Of a DNA stretch of 16,792 bases, positions 6,938-13,267 are shown piece by piece. Both the position numbers and the translations under genes were made by a program. The notes under the pieces were generated by a model. That model searched no databases. It worked only from the letters and a program-made list of their open reading frames with translations, and was not told where the DNA came from. The number at the start of each line of letters is the position of its first letter. Within the stretch, counting starts at the first letter, position 1. Location: the NCBI GenBank assembly GCA_903862155.1, contig CAIOXF010000012.1, positions 1-16,792 of the forward strand, in the 5' to 3' direction. Origin of the DNA: an uncultured cyanobacterium. Lineage in GTDB: Bacteria; Cyanobacteriota; Cyanobacteriia; PCC-6307; Cyanobiaceae.

Positions 6938-7705
6938 CTACGTGGGAAGCGGGCTGCCGTCGTGGCTGTGCATCACCCGCCCGGCGCCGCGTAGTTCCTG
7001 GCGGTAGTGGCTGGCTACCGGGTGGCTGTTGCGCGGATTGAGGTTGTCGATGCCCAGCCCGTTGCGGCCGTGCTCTCGGCCGGAGCTGTGCTGGTAGTGC
7101 CCGCCGCCCAGATGCAGGCCCACATGGGTGCACCGGCGCGCCGTGCCGAAGAAGATCAGATCGCCCGGCTCCAGCAGGTGGGTGACGCCGGGCTGCACCG
7201 CCACCGGCTGGCAGAAGCGCTCCTGCAGGTAGGCGTCGCGCGGCAGCCAGATGCCGGCGCTGGCAAAGGCCGTTTGCACCAGGCCAGAGCAGTCGTAATG
7301 GGGGCCCACCGTGCCGCCCCACAGATAGGTGTTGGGCACCTCCATTGCGGCCAGGCCAAAGGCAATCACCCGCTCCAGCCGGTTGGCGATCACGGCCCGG
7401 TTCAGCCGCGGCAGCAGCGGCGCGCCGCTCGCCCGGGCCCGGCCCAGCAGATGGGAGGGCTCCAGCCAACCGTGGTAGCCGTCTTCCGCCAGCCGCACCC
7501 GCAGGCGCTTGCCGCTTGGTGCCGCATCCACGATCCGAAGACAGCGACCGGCGGCTGCCTGGGTGGTGAGCCCCAGGCCCTGCGGCCGGCTGAATAGATC
7601 GAGTGGCGCCTCGAGCCGCCAGGTGGTGCCCGGGCCCAGCAGCTCGGGGGCCGCGGGGGTGCCCTCAGGCGGAAGCAGCGCAGTGGTGGTGCCTAATCTC
7701 GCCAC
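6938..7705 (-). CDS. NlpC/P60 cysteine peptidase with SH3b-like N-domain
   Basis: Such enzymes cut gamma-D-Glu-diamino acid bonds in peptidoglycan stem peptides; the closest remembered models are the cyanobacterial AvPCP/NpPCP recycling-type endopeptidases. The 255-residue product has an SH3b-like region (about 25-90, with YHGWLEPSHLLG) and then an NlpC/P60 domain (about 105-245). The catalytic Cys is C139 in HYDCSGLVQ, the His is H194 in CTHVGLHLG, and the third polar residue is H206 in GGHYQHSSG. No signal peptide is visible, which fits a cytoplasmic or recycling role (inference). The start is a GTG at 7705-7703 without a clear Shine-Dalgarno, only 17 bases from the start of the divergent serine hydrolase, so the exact N-terminus is uncertain. 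Confidence 0.92.
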   Translation of the reverse strand: MARLGTTTALLPPEGTPAAPELLGPGTTWRLEAPLDLFSRPQGLGLTTQAAAGRCLRIVDAAPSGKRLRVRLAEDGYHGWLEPSHLLGRARASGAPLLPRLNRAVIANRLERVIAFGLAAMEVPNTYLWGGTVGPHYDCSGLVQTAFASAGIWLPRDAYLQERFCQPVAVQPGVTHLLEPGDLIFFGTARRCTHVGLHLGGGHYQHSSGREHGRNGLGIDNLNPRNSHPVASHYRQELRGAGRVMHSHDGSPLPT

Positions 7706-7722
7706 AATGCAGGCCGGCAGTG

Positions 7723-8658
7723 ATGGCGTTCTACAGCCCGGATCCGGCCATGGGCCAGCACCTGGAGTCGCTGGTGCGGGCCCTTGAGCAGGACGGCCGC
7801 CCGGGGTTGGCCGATCAACTCTCGATCACTTGGCTGCGTTACGCCCCGGGCCGCTCGCCGATTGGCGCAGGGGCCGATCTGGATGCCCCGGCGTTCTGGG
7901 CCCTGCCGCTGCAGGGGGCGAGTTGGCATGGAGGCCGCTGCCGCTATCCCGCCAGCGTGGTGAAGCTGGTGTATCTGGTGGCGGCGGAAGCCTGGTTGCA
8001 GGCCGATCTGATCCCCCCAAGCCACGACCTCACCGCTGCGCTGGCGGAGATGATCCGCGACTCCAGCAACGACGCCACGGGCCTGGTGGTGGATCTGCTC
8101 ACCGGCACCACCAGCGGTCCGCGCCTGCCGGCTGAGGCGATGGCGATCTGGCACAGCCAGCGGCAGCTGGTGAACCAGTGGCTGCAGGGGCTGGGCTGGC
8201 CAGAGTTGGAGGGTTGGAATGCCTGCCAGAAAACCTGGGGCGATGGCCCCCAGGGGCGGGAGCGCGCGTCGTATGGCTCTGCTGGTGAAAACCGCAATCG
8301 CCTCAGCACCGATGGGGTGGCGCGGCTGCTGCATGCCGTGATCGGCTCGGCGATCGTGTCGCCCCCCGCCTCCAGCCGCATGCGCGAGCTGCTTGCCCGC
8401 AGCCTGGACCGGCAGGAGCGCTCCGCCGACCCCGAGAATCAGGTGGATGGTTTTATCGGCGAGGCCCTGGGTGAGGGGGCGCGGCTGTGGAGCAAGGCTG
8501 GCTGGATGAGCCAGGCCCGCCACGACGCGGCCTACGTGGAACTGCCCGCCGACAACGGCGTGCAGGCCCATCTGCTGGTGGCGTTCAGCGAGGGCCCGGC
8601 CTGCGCCCGCGACGAAGGGCTGCTGCCGGAACTGGCGCGTCGGATCTTTGCGCGCTAA
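7723..8658 (+). CDS. Serine hydrolase of the class A beta-lactamase fold
   Basis: From the ATG at 7723 the product is 311 residues. The SxxK nucleophile motif is S78-V-V-K81 (YPASVVKLVYL), the second motif is S115-N116-D117 within MIRDSSNDATGLVVDLLTG, and the third is K258-A-G in LWSKAGWMS. These are the three active-site elements of the penicillin-recognising serine enzymes, but SND and KAG replace the usual SDN and KTG, and no signal peptide or membrane segment is visible. A true beta-lactamase is therefore doubtful; a peptidase or amidase on peptidoglycan fragments is more likely (inference). The frame is open further 5' (to 7603), but that part overlaps the NlpC gene antisense and does not look like a family N-terminus. 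ATG 7750 is an alternative start. Confidence 0.87.
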   Translation: MAFYSPDPAMGQHLESLVRALEQDGRPGLADQLSITWLRYAPGRSPIGAGADLDAPAFWALPLQGASWHGGRCRYPASVVKLVYLVAAEAWLQADLIPPSHDLTAALAEMIRDSSNDATGLVVDLLTGTTSGPRLPAEAMAIWHSQRQLVNQWLQGLGWPELEGWNACQKTWGDGPQGRERASYGSAGENRNRLSTDGVARLLHAVIGSAIVSPPASSRMRELLARSLDRQERSADPENQVDGFIGEALGEGARLWSKAGWMSQARHDAAYVELPADNGVQAHLLVAFSEGPACARDEGLLPELARRIFAR

Positions 8659-8692
8659 GGCTCATCCAGGGCTTGTTGGGAGCCTGAATACT

Positions 8693-8724
8693 CAAAAGCT
8701 GGGTGATTGCTCAGCCGGCTTTTG
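8693..8724 (-). other. Inverted repeat downstream of tRNA-Ser, possible terminator
   Basis: CAAAAGC at 8693-8699 and GCTTTTG at 8718-8724 form a 7-bp inverted repeat with an 18-base loop that can fold further (GCTG/CAGC inside). It lies 7 bases beyond the 3' end of tRNA-Ser and 34 bases after the hydrolase stop, so it might mark the 3' end of either transcript. No clean T-tract follows. Confidence 0.35.
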
Positions 8725-8731
8725 GTGGAAA

Positions 8732-8820
8732 CGGAGAGGGAGGGATTCGAACCCTCGACAGAAGTTGCCTCCTGTAACTCCTTAGCAGGGAGCCGCTTTC
8801 AACCACTCAGCCACCTCTCC
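8732..8820 (-). tRNA. tRNA-Ser (anticodon GCU)
   Basis: An 89-nt class II tRNA with a long variable arm, as serine tRNAs have. The acceptor arms are GGAGAGG at the 5' end (8820-8814) and CCTCTCC at the 3' end, with discriminator G at 8732. The anticodon stem CTCC/GGAG encloses the loop CTGCTAA, so the anticodon is GCT (complement of 8784-8786), reading AGC and AGU. The T arm holds the expected GGTTCGAATCC. CCA is not encoded. It lies 18 bases after the alanine racemase stop on the same strand and may be processed from that transcript. Confidence 0.97.
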
Positions 8821-8838
8821 AGTGGCCCGCTGAGCCTA

Positions 8839-10062
8839 TCAGCACGCCTCGCCGGCGTCCTCCGCATCCCAGCCGGGTCGTTCTCCCTCCCGGAGGCGGG
8901 GCAGCCGATGTTTGAAGCCGCAGAGGATCTCCCAGGGGATCGTGCCGCAGCGCTGGCTCCAGATCGTGGGGCTGATCTCGGTATCGCCCTGGCGTTCCCG
9001 GCCCAGCAAGGTCACCACCGCCCCTACGTCCAGTTCCGGGCAGTCGGTGACATCCAGCATCAGCTGGTCCATGGTGATGGCACCAACCTGCGGCAGTTTT
9101 TGGCCGTTGAACAGGGCCTCCATCTGGCCTGACAGCAGGCGGGGCACGCCGTCGGCATAGCCGATACCCACCACCGCCAGGCGGGTAGGGCGATCGGTGA
9201 CGAAGCGATGGCCGTAGCTCACCCCCACCCCGGCGGGAACGTTGCGCAGGAGGGTCACCCGGGCCCGCAGGTGCATGGCCGGCTGCAACGGCACCACCGC
9301 ACTGAGATGGTTGGCGGGGGCATGGCCGTAGAGCGCCAGGCCCACGCGCACCAGGTCGTAGTGGAGCCCGGGGCTGCGCAGGGTGCCGGCGGAATTGGCC
9401 AGATGCAGGCAGCCGCCGTTGAGGCCCTGCTCCCCCAGGCTCCGGAGCACGGTGTCAAAGCGCCGTTGCTGCTCGGCCGTGAGCCCGTCGTCGGACTCGG
9501 GGGCGGCATCGGCGCTGGCCAGGTGGGAGTAAGTGCCCGCCAATTCGATGGCATCGAGATCCTGCAGGGCGGTCACCAGTCGGGCGCCCTCCTGCCAGTC
9601 GGCACCGAGCCGAGCCATGCCGGTGTCGAGCTTGAGCTGCACAGCCATGCGCCGGCCGCTGCCGCTGGCCAGGTTCTGGCAGAGCAGGGCCTCGCGCATG
9701 GTGCTGAGGGTGGGCATCAGCCGCCAGCGCAGGCAGAGCCGCAGCTCCTCGGGTTGGGTGAGGTTGCCCAGCACCAGCACCGGGGCCTCGATGCCGGCGC
9801 GGCGTAGTTCCAGGCCCTCGGCCAGGGTGGCCACGCCAAAGCTGGAGGCGCCGCCGGCGGCCGCAGCCTTGGCCACGGCCACGGCCCCATGGCCGTAGCC
9901 ATCGGCCTTCACCACTGCCATCAGCGCGGTGCGCTCGCCGAGCTGGCGCCGCAGGGTCTGGGCATTGGCTGTCACCGCGCCGGTGTCGATGTCGACCCAG
10001 GCGCGCTGCCTGGCTGCCCGTGCCAGCTCCTCGGGCCGGGGCACCGGTGATGCGGCCGTCAT
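8839..10062 (-). CDS. alr: Alanine racemase
   Basis: A PLP enzyme that interconverts L- and D-alanine, supplying D-Ala for peptidoglycan. Counting from the ATG at 10062 the product is 407 residues, slightly longer than the usual 360-400. The PLP lysine is K52 in AVVKADGYGHG, the second catalytic base is Y283 in GVSYGHRF, and the TMDQLMLDVTD and GIGYADGVPR motifs are in place. It has the N-terminal TIM barrel followed by the C-terminal beta domain. An upstream TTG (10077) would add five residues and is rejected. An acidic C-terminal tail follows the PRLREGERP stretch. The HNH gene is divergent, 128 bases away; tRNA-Ser follows 18 bases downstream. Confidence 0.97.
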   Translation of the reverse strand: MTAASPVPRPEELARAARQRAWVDIDTGAVTANAQTLRRQLGERTALMAVVKADGYGHGAVAVAKAAAAGGASSFGVATLAEGLELRRAGIEAPVLVLGNLTQPEELRLCLRWRLMPTLSTMREALLCQNLASGSGRRMAVQLKLDTGMARLGADWQEGARLVTALQDLDAIELAGTYSHLASADAAPESDDGLTAEQQRRFDTVLRSLGEQGLNGGCLHLANSAGTLRSPGLHYDLVRVGLALYGHAPANHLSAVVPLQPAMHLRARVTLLRNVPAGVGVSYGHRFVTDRPTRLAVVGIGYADGVPRLLSGQMEALFNGQKLPQVGAITMDQLMLDVTDCPELDVGAVVTLLGRERQGDTEISPTIWSQRCGTIPWEILCGFKHRLPRLREGERPGWDAEDAGEAC

Positions 10063-10190
10063 CGCCCCCGCCCCCAAACGTCACCACTGGCGCCGGGGAT
10101 CCTCGGTGTTGCAGCGGTGGCGACGGTGATCTGCGGCACGGATTTCACCGCATAAGTGCCCTTAGCATGCCGCCCATCGCAGGCTCTGCC

Positions 10191-10691
10191 ATGGGCCACG
10201 TTCTTGTTCTGAATGCGTCCTACGAGCCGCTGAACATCACCACCTGGCGCCGGGCCATGGTGATGCTGCTCAAAGGCAAGGCCGAGGGGCTGGAACACGA
10301 TTCCTCGCGTCCGATCCGCGACGACATCCTGCTGCCCACGGTGATTCGGTTGCGGCAGTTCGTGCGAGTGCCTTATCGCCAGATGCCCCTCACGCGCCGC
10401 AACGTGTTTCAGCGCGATGGGCATCGCTGTCAGTACTGCGGCTGCGCCGATGAGCGTCTCTCGATCGATCACGTGATCCCCCGCAGCCGCGGCGGGGCCG
10501 ATGTGTGGGAGAACGTGACCACCGCCTGCCTGCCCTGCAACGTACGCAAGGGCAACCGCACACCGCGGGAAGCCGACATGCCGCTGAACCGCAAGCCCGA
10601 GCGGCCCCCGAGCGGCTTGAGGTTCGAGGCGATCCGCCACATCCGCTCGGGGCAGCATCAGGAGTGGGCCAAATACGTGATTGCGGCCTGA
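10191..10691 (+). CDS. HNH endonuclease family protein
   Basis: A 166-residue protein of the HNH family that is common and single-copy in cyanobacteria; its substrate is unknown. The N-terminus MGHVLVLNASYEPLNITTWR is highly typical. The HNH module spans about residues 70-125: zinc cysteines C80-x-x-C83 (RCQYC) and C113-x-x-C116 (CLPC), with H94 in SIDHVIPRSRGG, N108 and N117 as HNH residues. ATG 10191 is chosen because homologues start there and an AGG lies about 8-10 bases upstream; ATG 10167 would add eight residues. It is divergent from alr and convergent with prfA (28 bases between stops), so it is a lone transcription unit. A housekeeping rather than mobile-element role is likely. Confidence 0.93.
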   Translation: MGHVLVLNASYEPLNITTWRRAMVMLLKGKAEGLEHDSSRPIRDDILLPTVIRLRQFVRVPYRQMPLTRRNVFQRDGHRCQYCGCADERLSIDHVIPRSRGGADVWENVTTACLPCNVRKGNRTPREADMPLNRKPERPPSGLRFEAIRHIRSGQHQEWAKYVIAA

Positions 10692-10719
10692 GGGATGACT
10701 GGGGGACACGGCGTCAGCC

Positions 10720-11817
10720 TCAGGCGGCCACCTGTTCCGCCAGTTCCTCCAGCAGACGGTTCTGATCGGTGGTGATGCAGGCTCCGATCACATCCTGGAG
10801 CTGGCCATTGAGGATCGGATCCAGGGAGAAGTTGCGCCCCAGCCGGTGATCGGTTACCCGGTTGTCTTTGTAGTTGTAGGTGCGGATCTTTTCGCTGCGA
10901 TCGCCGCTGCCCACCTGGGCCAACCGGGCGGAACGCTCCTTGGCATTGGCTTCGGCCAGTTCCCGCTCGTAGAGCTTGGCCCTCAGGATTTCCAGAGCCC
11001 GCTCGCGGTTCTGCAGTTGGGAGCGCTCCTGGGTGCAGAACACGCGGATGCCGGTGGGTTTGTGCAGCAGGTCCACGGCTGTTTCCACCTTGTTCACGTT
11101 CTGGCCGCCGGCGCCGCCGGAGCGGGCGGTGCTGATCTCCAGATCACCGGGATCGATCTGCACCTCCACCGGATCGGCTTCCGGCATCACCGCCACGGTG
11201 GCGGTGGAGGTGTGCACCCGCCCCTGGCTTTCGGTGGCGGGCACCCGCTGCACCCGATGCACGCCGGCCTCGAACTTCAGCCGGCTATACACCCCATCGC
11301 CGCGGATCGCGAGGACCAGTTCCTTGTAGCCGCCAAGTTCCGCTTCGGAAGCACTCACGGGCTCCACCTTCCAGCCCGCGCTCTGGGCATACCGCTCGTA
11401 CATGCGGGCCAGATCACCGGCCCAGATCGCGGCCTCATCGCCGCCCGCCCCGGCCCGGATTTCGAGCATCACACTGCGTTCGTCGCGGGGGTCGCGCGGC
11501 AGCAGGGCAATGGTGAGCTCGTGCTCAAGGGCATCGATGGCCGCGGCGAGTTGGGCCAGTTCTTCCTGGGCCAGCTCCTCCATGGCGGGATCGCCGCGGT
11601 GTTCGCGCAGGAGGTTGCGGGCCTCCTCTTGCTCGCGCTCCAGCTTCAGCAGCTGGTTGTGGTTGGCCACCAGCGGCTCCAGTCGCGAGCGCTCCCGTGC
11701 GATGGATTGCAGCTGGGCGGGATCGGATGCCACGGCCGGATCGGCCAGCTGCCGCTCCAGGGTTTCGAAGGTGCGGCGGGCCGTGTCCAGGCGCTCATGC
11801 AGCAGGGATCGATCCAT
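10720..11817 (-). CDS. prfA: Peptide chain release factor 1
   Basis: RF1 recognises UAA and UAG in the ribosomal A site and triggers peptide release. The product from the ATG at 11817 (MDRSLLHERL) is 365 residues, normal for the family. The codon-recognition PxT motif is PAT at 193-195 (RVPATESQG), and the catalytic GGQ is at 237-239 in SGGAGGQNVNK. The acidic coiled N-terminal domain, the GAGGDEAAIWAGDL region and the C-terminal RTYNYKDNRVTDHR are present. An open frame extends 15 codons upstream to a TTG, which I reject as start. It is last in the ribosomal-protein cluster, but an intrinsic terminator lies between it and rpmE, so it may depend on readthrough or on its own promoter. Confidence 0.98.
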   Translation of the reverse strand: MDRSLLHERLDTARRTFETLERQLADPAVASDPAQLQSIARERSRLEPLVANHNQLLKLEREQEEARNLLREHRGDPAMEELAQEELAQLAAAIDALEHELTIALLPRDPRDERSVMLEIRAGAGGDEAAIWAGDLARMYERYAQSAGWKVEPVSASEAELGGYKELVLAIRGDGVYSRLKFEAGVHRVQRVPATESQGRVHTSTATVAVMPEADPVEVQIDPGDLEISTARSGGAGGQNVNKVETAVDLLHKPTGIRVFCTQERSQLQNRERALEILRAKLYERELAEANAKERSARLAQVGSGDRSEKIRTYNYKDNRVTDHRLGRNFSLDPILNGQLQDVIGACITTDQNRLLEELAEQVAA

Positions 11818-11860
11818 GGAGGAGCAGCGGCAGGAGGGGGAATGGCGGCGGCGCCGGGGC

Positions 11861-11890
11861 AAAAAAAGACCGGATGCTCACAGCACCCGG
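11861..11890 (-). terminator. Intrinsic terminator between rpmE and prfA
   Basis: On the - strand, CCGGGTGCT (11890-11882), a 3-base loop, then AGCATCCGG (11878-11870) form a 9-bp stem with one G-T wobble, followed by TCTTTTTTT. It ends 44 bases before the prfA start. Confidence 0.88.
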
Positions 11891-11930
11891 CCAGGGAGAA
11901 ACCAGCGAAAGGCCGGTGAAAAGCCTGAAA

Positions 11931-12176
11931 TCAGGCCTTGGCGTCTTCGTCCTTCTTGGCGGCAGCGCCACCGCCCATGCCGTACTTGCGCATGAAGCGG
12001 TCCACGCGGCCCTCGGTGTCGAGGATCTTCTGGGTGCCGGTATAGAAGGGGTGGTTGCCGCTCCAGACGTCGACGTGAATCTCGGGCTGGGTGGAACCGG
12101 TGGTCATGACCACCTCGCCGTTGCAGATCACCTTGGCATCGGGATACCAGGTGGGATGGATATCGGCCTTGGGCAT
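11931..12176 (-). CDS. rpmE: 50S ribosomal protein L31, zinc-free type
   Basis: L31 sits on the large subunit and bridges to the small subunit head. The 81-residue product has the family pattern MPKADIHPTWYP, then EIHVDVWSGNHPFYTGTQ and GRVDRFMRKYG, with a charged Ala/Lys/Asp tail. In zinc-binding L31 the N-terminal CxCG and CGxCHPF cysteines hold zinc; here they are replaced (VICNGE, WSGNHPF), leaving one Cys, so this is the C-minus type that does not bind zinc. The start is an ATG 23 bases after rpsI with no visible Shine-Dalgarno. Order rplM-rpsI-rpmE-prfA is the usual cyanobacterial one. Confidence 0.97.
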   Translation of the reverse strand: MPKADIHPTWYPDAKVICNGEVVMTTGSTQPEIHVDVWSGNHPFYTGTQKILDTEGRVDRFMRKYGMGGGAAAKKDEDAKA

Positions 12177-12199
12177 GGCTGAGTACAGGGAGGAAAGGA

Positions 12200-12601
12200 T
12201 CAGCGCTTGGAGAACTGAGGAGCCTTGCGGGCTTTCTTTAGGCCGTACTTGCGACGCTCCTTGGCGCGGGGGTCACGGCTGAGGTGGCCCTCGGTCTTCA
12301 GGGGCTTGCGGTTGTCGTTGGACAGTTCGCACAGGGCACGGGCTGCACCCTGCTTGATGGCATCAGCCTGGCCGGTGAGGCCACCGCCACGCACGTTCAC
12401 CAGCAGGTCGTAGTCCGTCGCCAGGCCAAGGGTCTGGAGAGGAGCCTTCACCGCCGCCATGTAGACGGGGTTGTAGTTCAGGTAGTTGTCGCCGGGACGA
12501 CCATTGATGGTGACGTTGCCGGTGCCGGGCACCACACGCACACGGGCGACGGCGGTCTTACGGCGACCGGTGCCCCAGTAGACGACGGTGTTGGTGCTCA
12601 T
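12200..12601 (-). CDS. rpsI: 30S ribosomal protein S9
   Basis: S9 lies in the head of the small subunit, and its C-terminal tail reaches the P-site tRNA. The product is 133 residues with YWGTGRRKTAVARVR near the N-terminus, GGGLTGQADAIKQGAARAL in the middle and the typical ending KERRKYGLKKARKAPQFSKR. Its ATG overlaps the TGA of rplM by four bases (ATGA, 12598-12601), so translation is probably coupled, matching the known L13-S9 pair. Confidence 0.98.
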   Translation of the reverse strand: MSTNTVVYWGTGRRKTAVARVRVVPGTGNVTINGRPGDNYLNYNPVYMAAVKAPLQTLGLATDYDLLVNVRGGGLTGQADAIKQGAARALCELSNDNRKPLKTEGHLSRDPRAKERRKYGLKKARKAPQFSKR

Positions 12602-13050
12602 CGGGCGGAAGCGGCGGGATCGAGGGCGAGAACCTGAGGCTGCTGGGCGGCGTGGGGATGGTCAGCGCCCTTGTAGACCTTCAGCTTGCGGAACAGCTGG
12701 CGGCCGAGGGCGTTGTGGGGAAGCATGCCCTTGATGGCCTTCTCCACGATGCGCTCGGGAATGCGGGCCTGCAGGTGGGCGAAGGTTTCGGTCTTCATGC
12801 CACCGGGACGACCGGAGTGGCGGCGATAGAGCTTCTGGGTGGGCTTGTTGCCGCTCACACGGATCTTGTCGGCGTTGATCACAACGACGAAATCACCGGT
12901 GTCGAGGTGGGGCGTGTAGGTGGGCTTGTTCTTGCCACGCAGCACAGAAGCCACTTCGCTGGCTAAGCGGCCGAGGGTCTGGTTCTCGGCGTCCACCAGA
13001 TACCACTGGCGTTCGAGCGTATCGGTGGAGGGCAGGGATGTCTTGTTCAT
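12598..13050 (-). CDS. rplM: 50S ribosomal protein L13
   Basis: L13 is an early-assembling large subunit protein. From the ATG at 13050 (MNKTSLPSTDTLERQWYLVD) it has 150 residues, with TLGRLASEVASVLRGKNKP, DFVVVINADKIRVSGNK, and KGMLPHNALGRQLFRKLKVY, all family hallmarks. An ATG further upstream (13092) is in frame but would add a non-family Pro/Gly-rich leader; AGGCG just before 13050 is a weak ribosome binding site. L13 is known to repress its own mRNA through a leader structure in some bacteria; the leader here contains several hairpins (13067-13129) and two palindromic pieces. Confidence 0.97.
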   Translation of the reverse strand: MNKTSLPSTDTLERQWYLVDAENQTLGRLASEVASVLRGKNKPTYTPHLDTGDFVVVINADKIRVSGNKPTQKLYRRHSGRPGGMKTETFAHLQARIPERIVEKAIKGMLPHNALGRQLFRKLKVYKGADHPHAAQQPQVLALDPAASAR

Positions 13051-13066
13051 ATCGCCTGGTGAGGCA

Positions 13067-13129
13067 CCGGCTGGCCGGATGGGTGAACCCATCGCGGCGG
13101 ATGGGGACGGAGCACGCCAGAGGCGTGCT
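13067..13129 (-). promoter_or_regulatory. Hairpin-rich rplM leader with mutually exclusive stems
   Basis: In the gap before rplM the following stems can form (given as + strand positions): AGCACGCC/GGCGTGCT (13111-13118/13122-13129); ACCCATC (13087-13093) with either GATGGGT (13078-13084) or GATGGG (13100-13105); and CCGGC/GCCGG (13067-13071/13074-13078). The middle element has two possible partners, as in an attenuator or autoregulatory leader. It begins 17 bases upstream of the rplM ATG. I could not assign it to a described L13 leader class. Confidence 0.5.
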
Positions 13130-13169
13130 GAATAGCAACGACCTTACCGCTTCGCCTGTCGCAGCCTGA

Positions 13170-13184
13170 TCAGACCTGGTCTGA
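13170..13184. repeat. 15-bp palindrome between truA and rplM, operator-like
   Basis: TCAGACC, one T, then GGTCTGA. A related single half-site, GGTCAGATC, lies at 13244-13252. It is about 120 bases upstream of the rplM start, where a promoter for rplM-rpsI-rpmE would lie. The rest of 13130-13267 shows no confident -35/-10 pair and no gene. Confidence 0.55.
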
Positions 13185-13267
13185 CCGGAATGCCCTGGCC
13201 GTGGGGAATCGGAAGCTGAGCTGGCGGTTCGCCTGCTCTCCCTGGTCAGATCCGTCGCGCAATTCGC

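Noticed and set aside
7603..7722. 5' extension of the serine hydrolase
   Set aside because: Pro/Arg/Cys-rich residues unlike the family and fully antisense to the NlpC/P60 N-terminus.
7693..8571. Open frame antisense to the serine hydrolase
   Set aside because: The opposite strand has all three active-site motifs of a known fold; the antisense product has none.
10063..10077. TTG start for alr
   Set aside because: It adds only five residues; an ATG with the better N-terminus lies directly downstream.
10846..11919. Open frame of 357 codons antisense to prfA
   Set aside because: Shadow of a certain prfA gene; the composition is Gly/His/Leu-rich without motifs.
13051..13092. Longer rplM from ATG 13092
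   Set aside because: Adds a Pro/Gly-rich leader not typical of L13, and the ATG lies in a leader hairpin.
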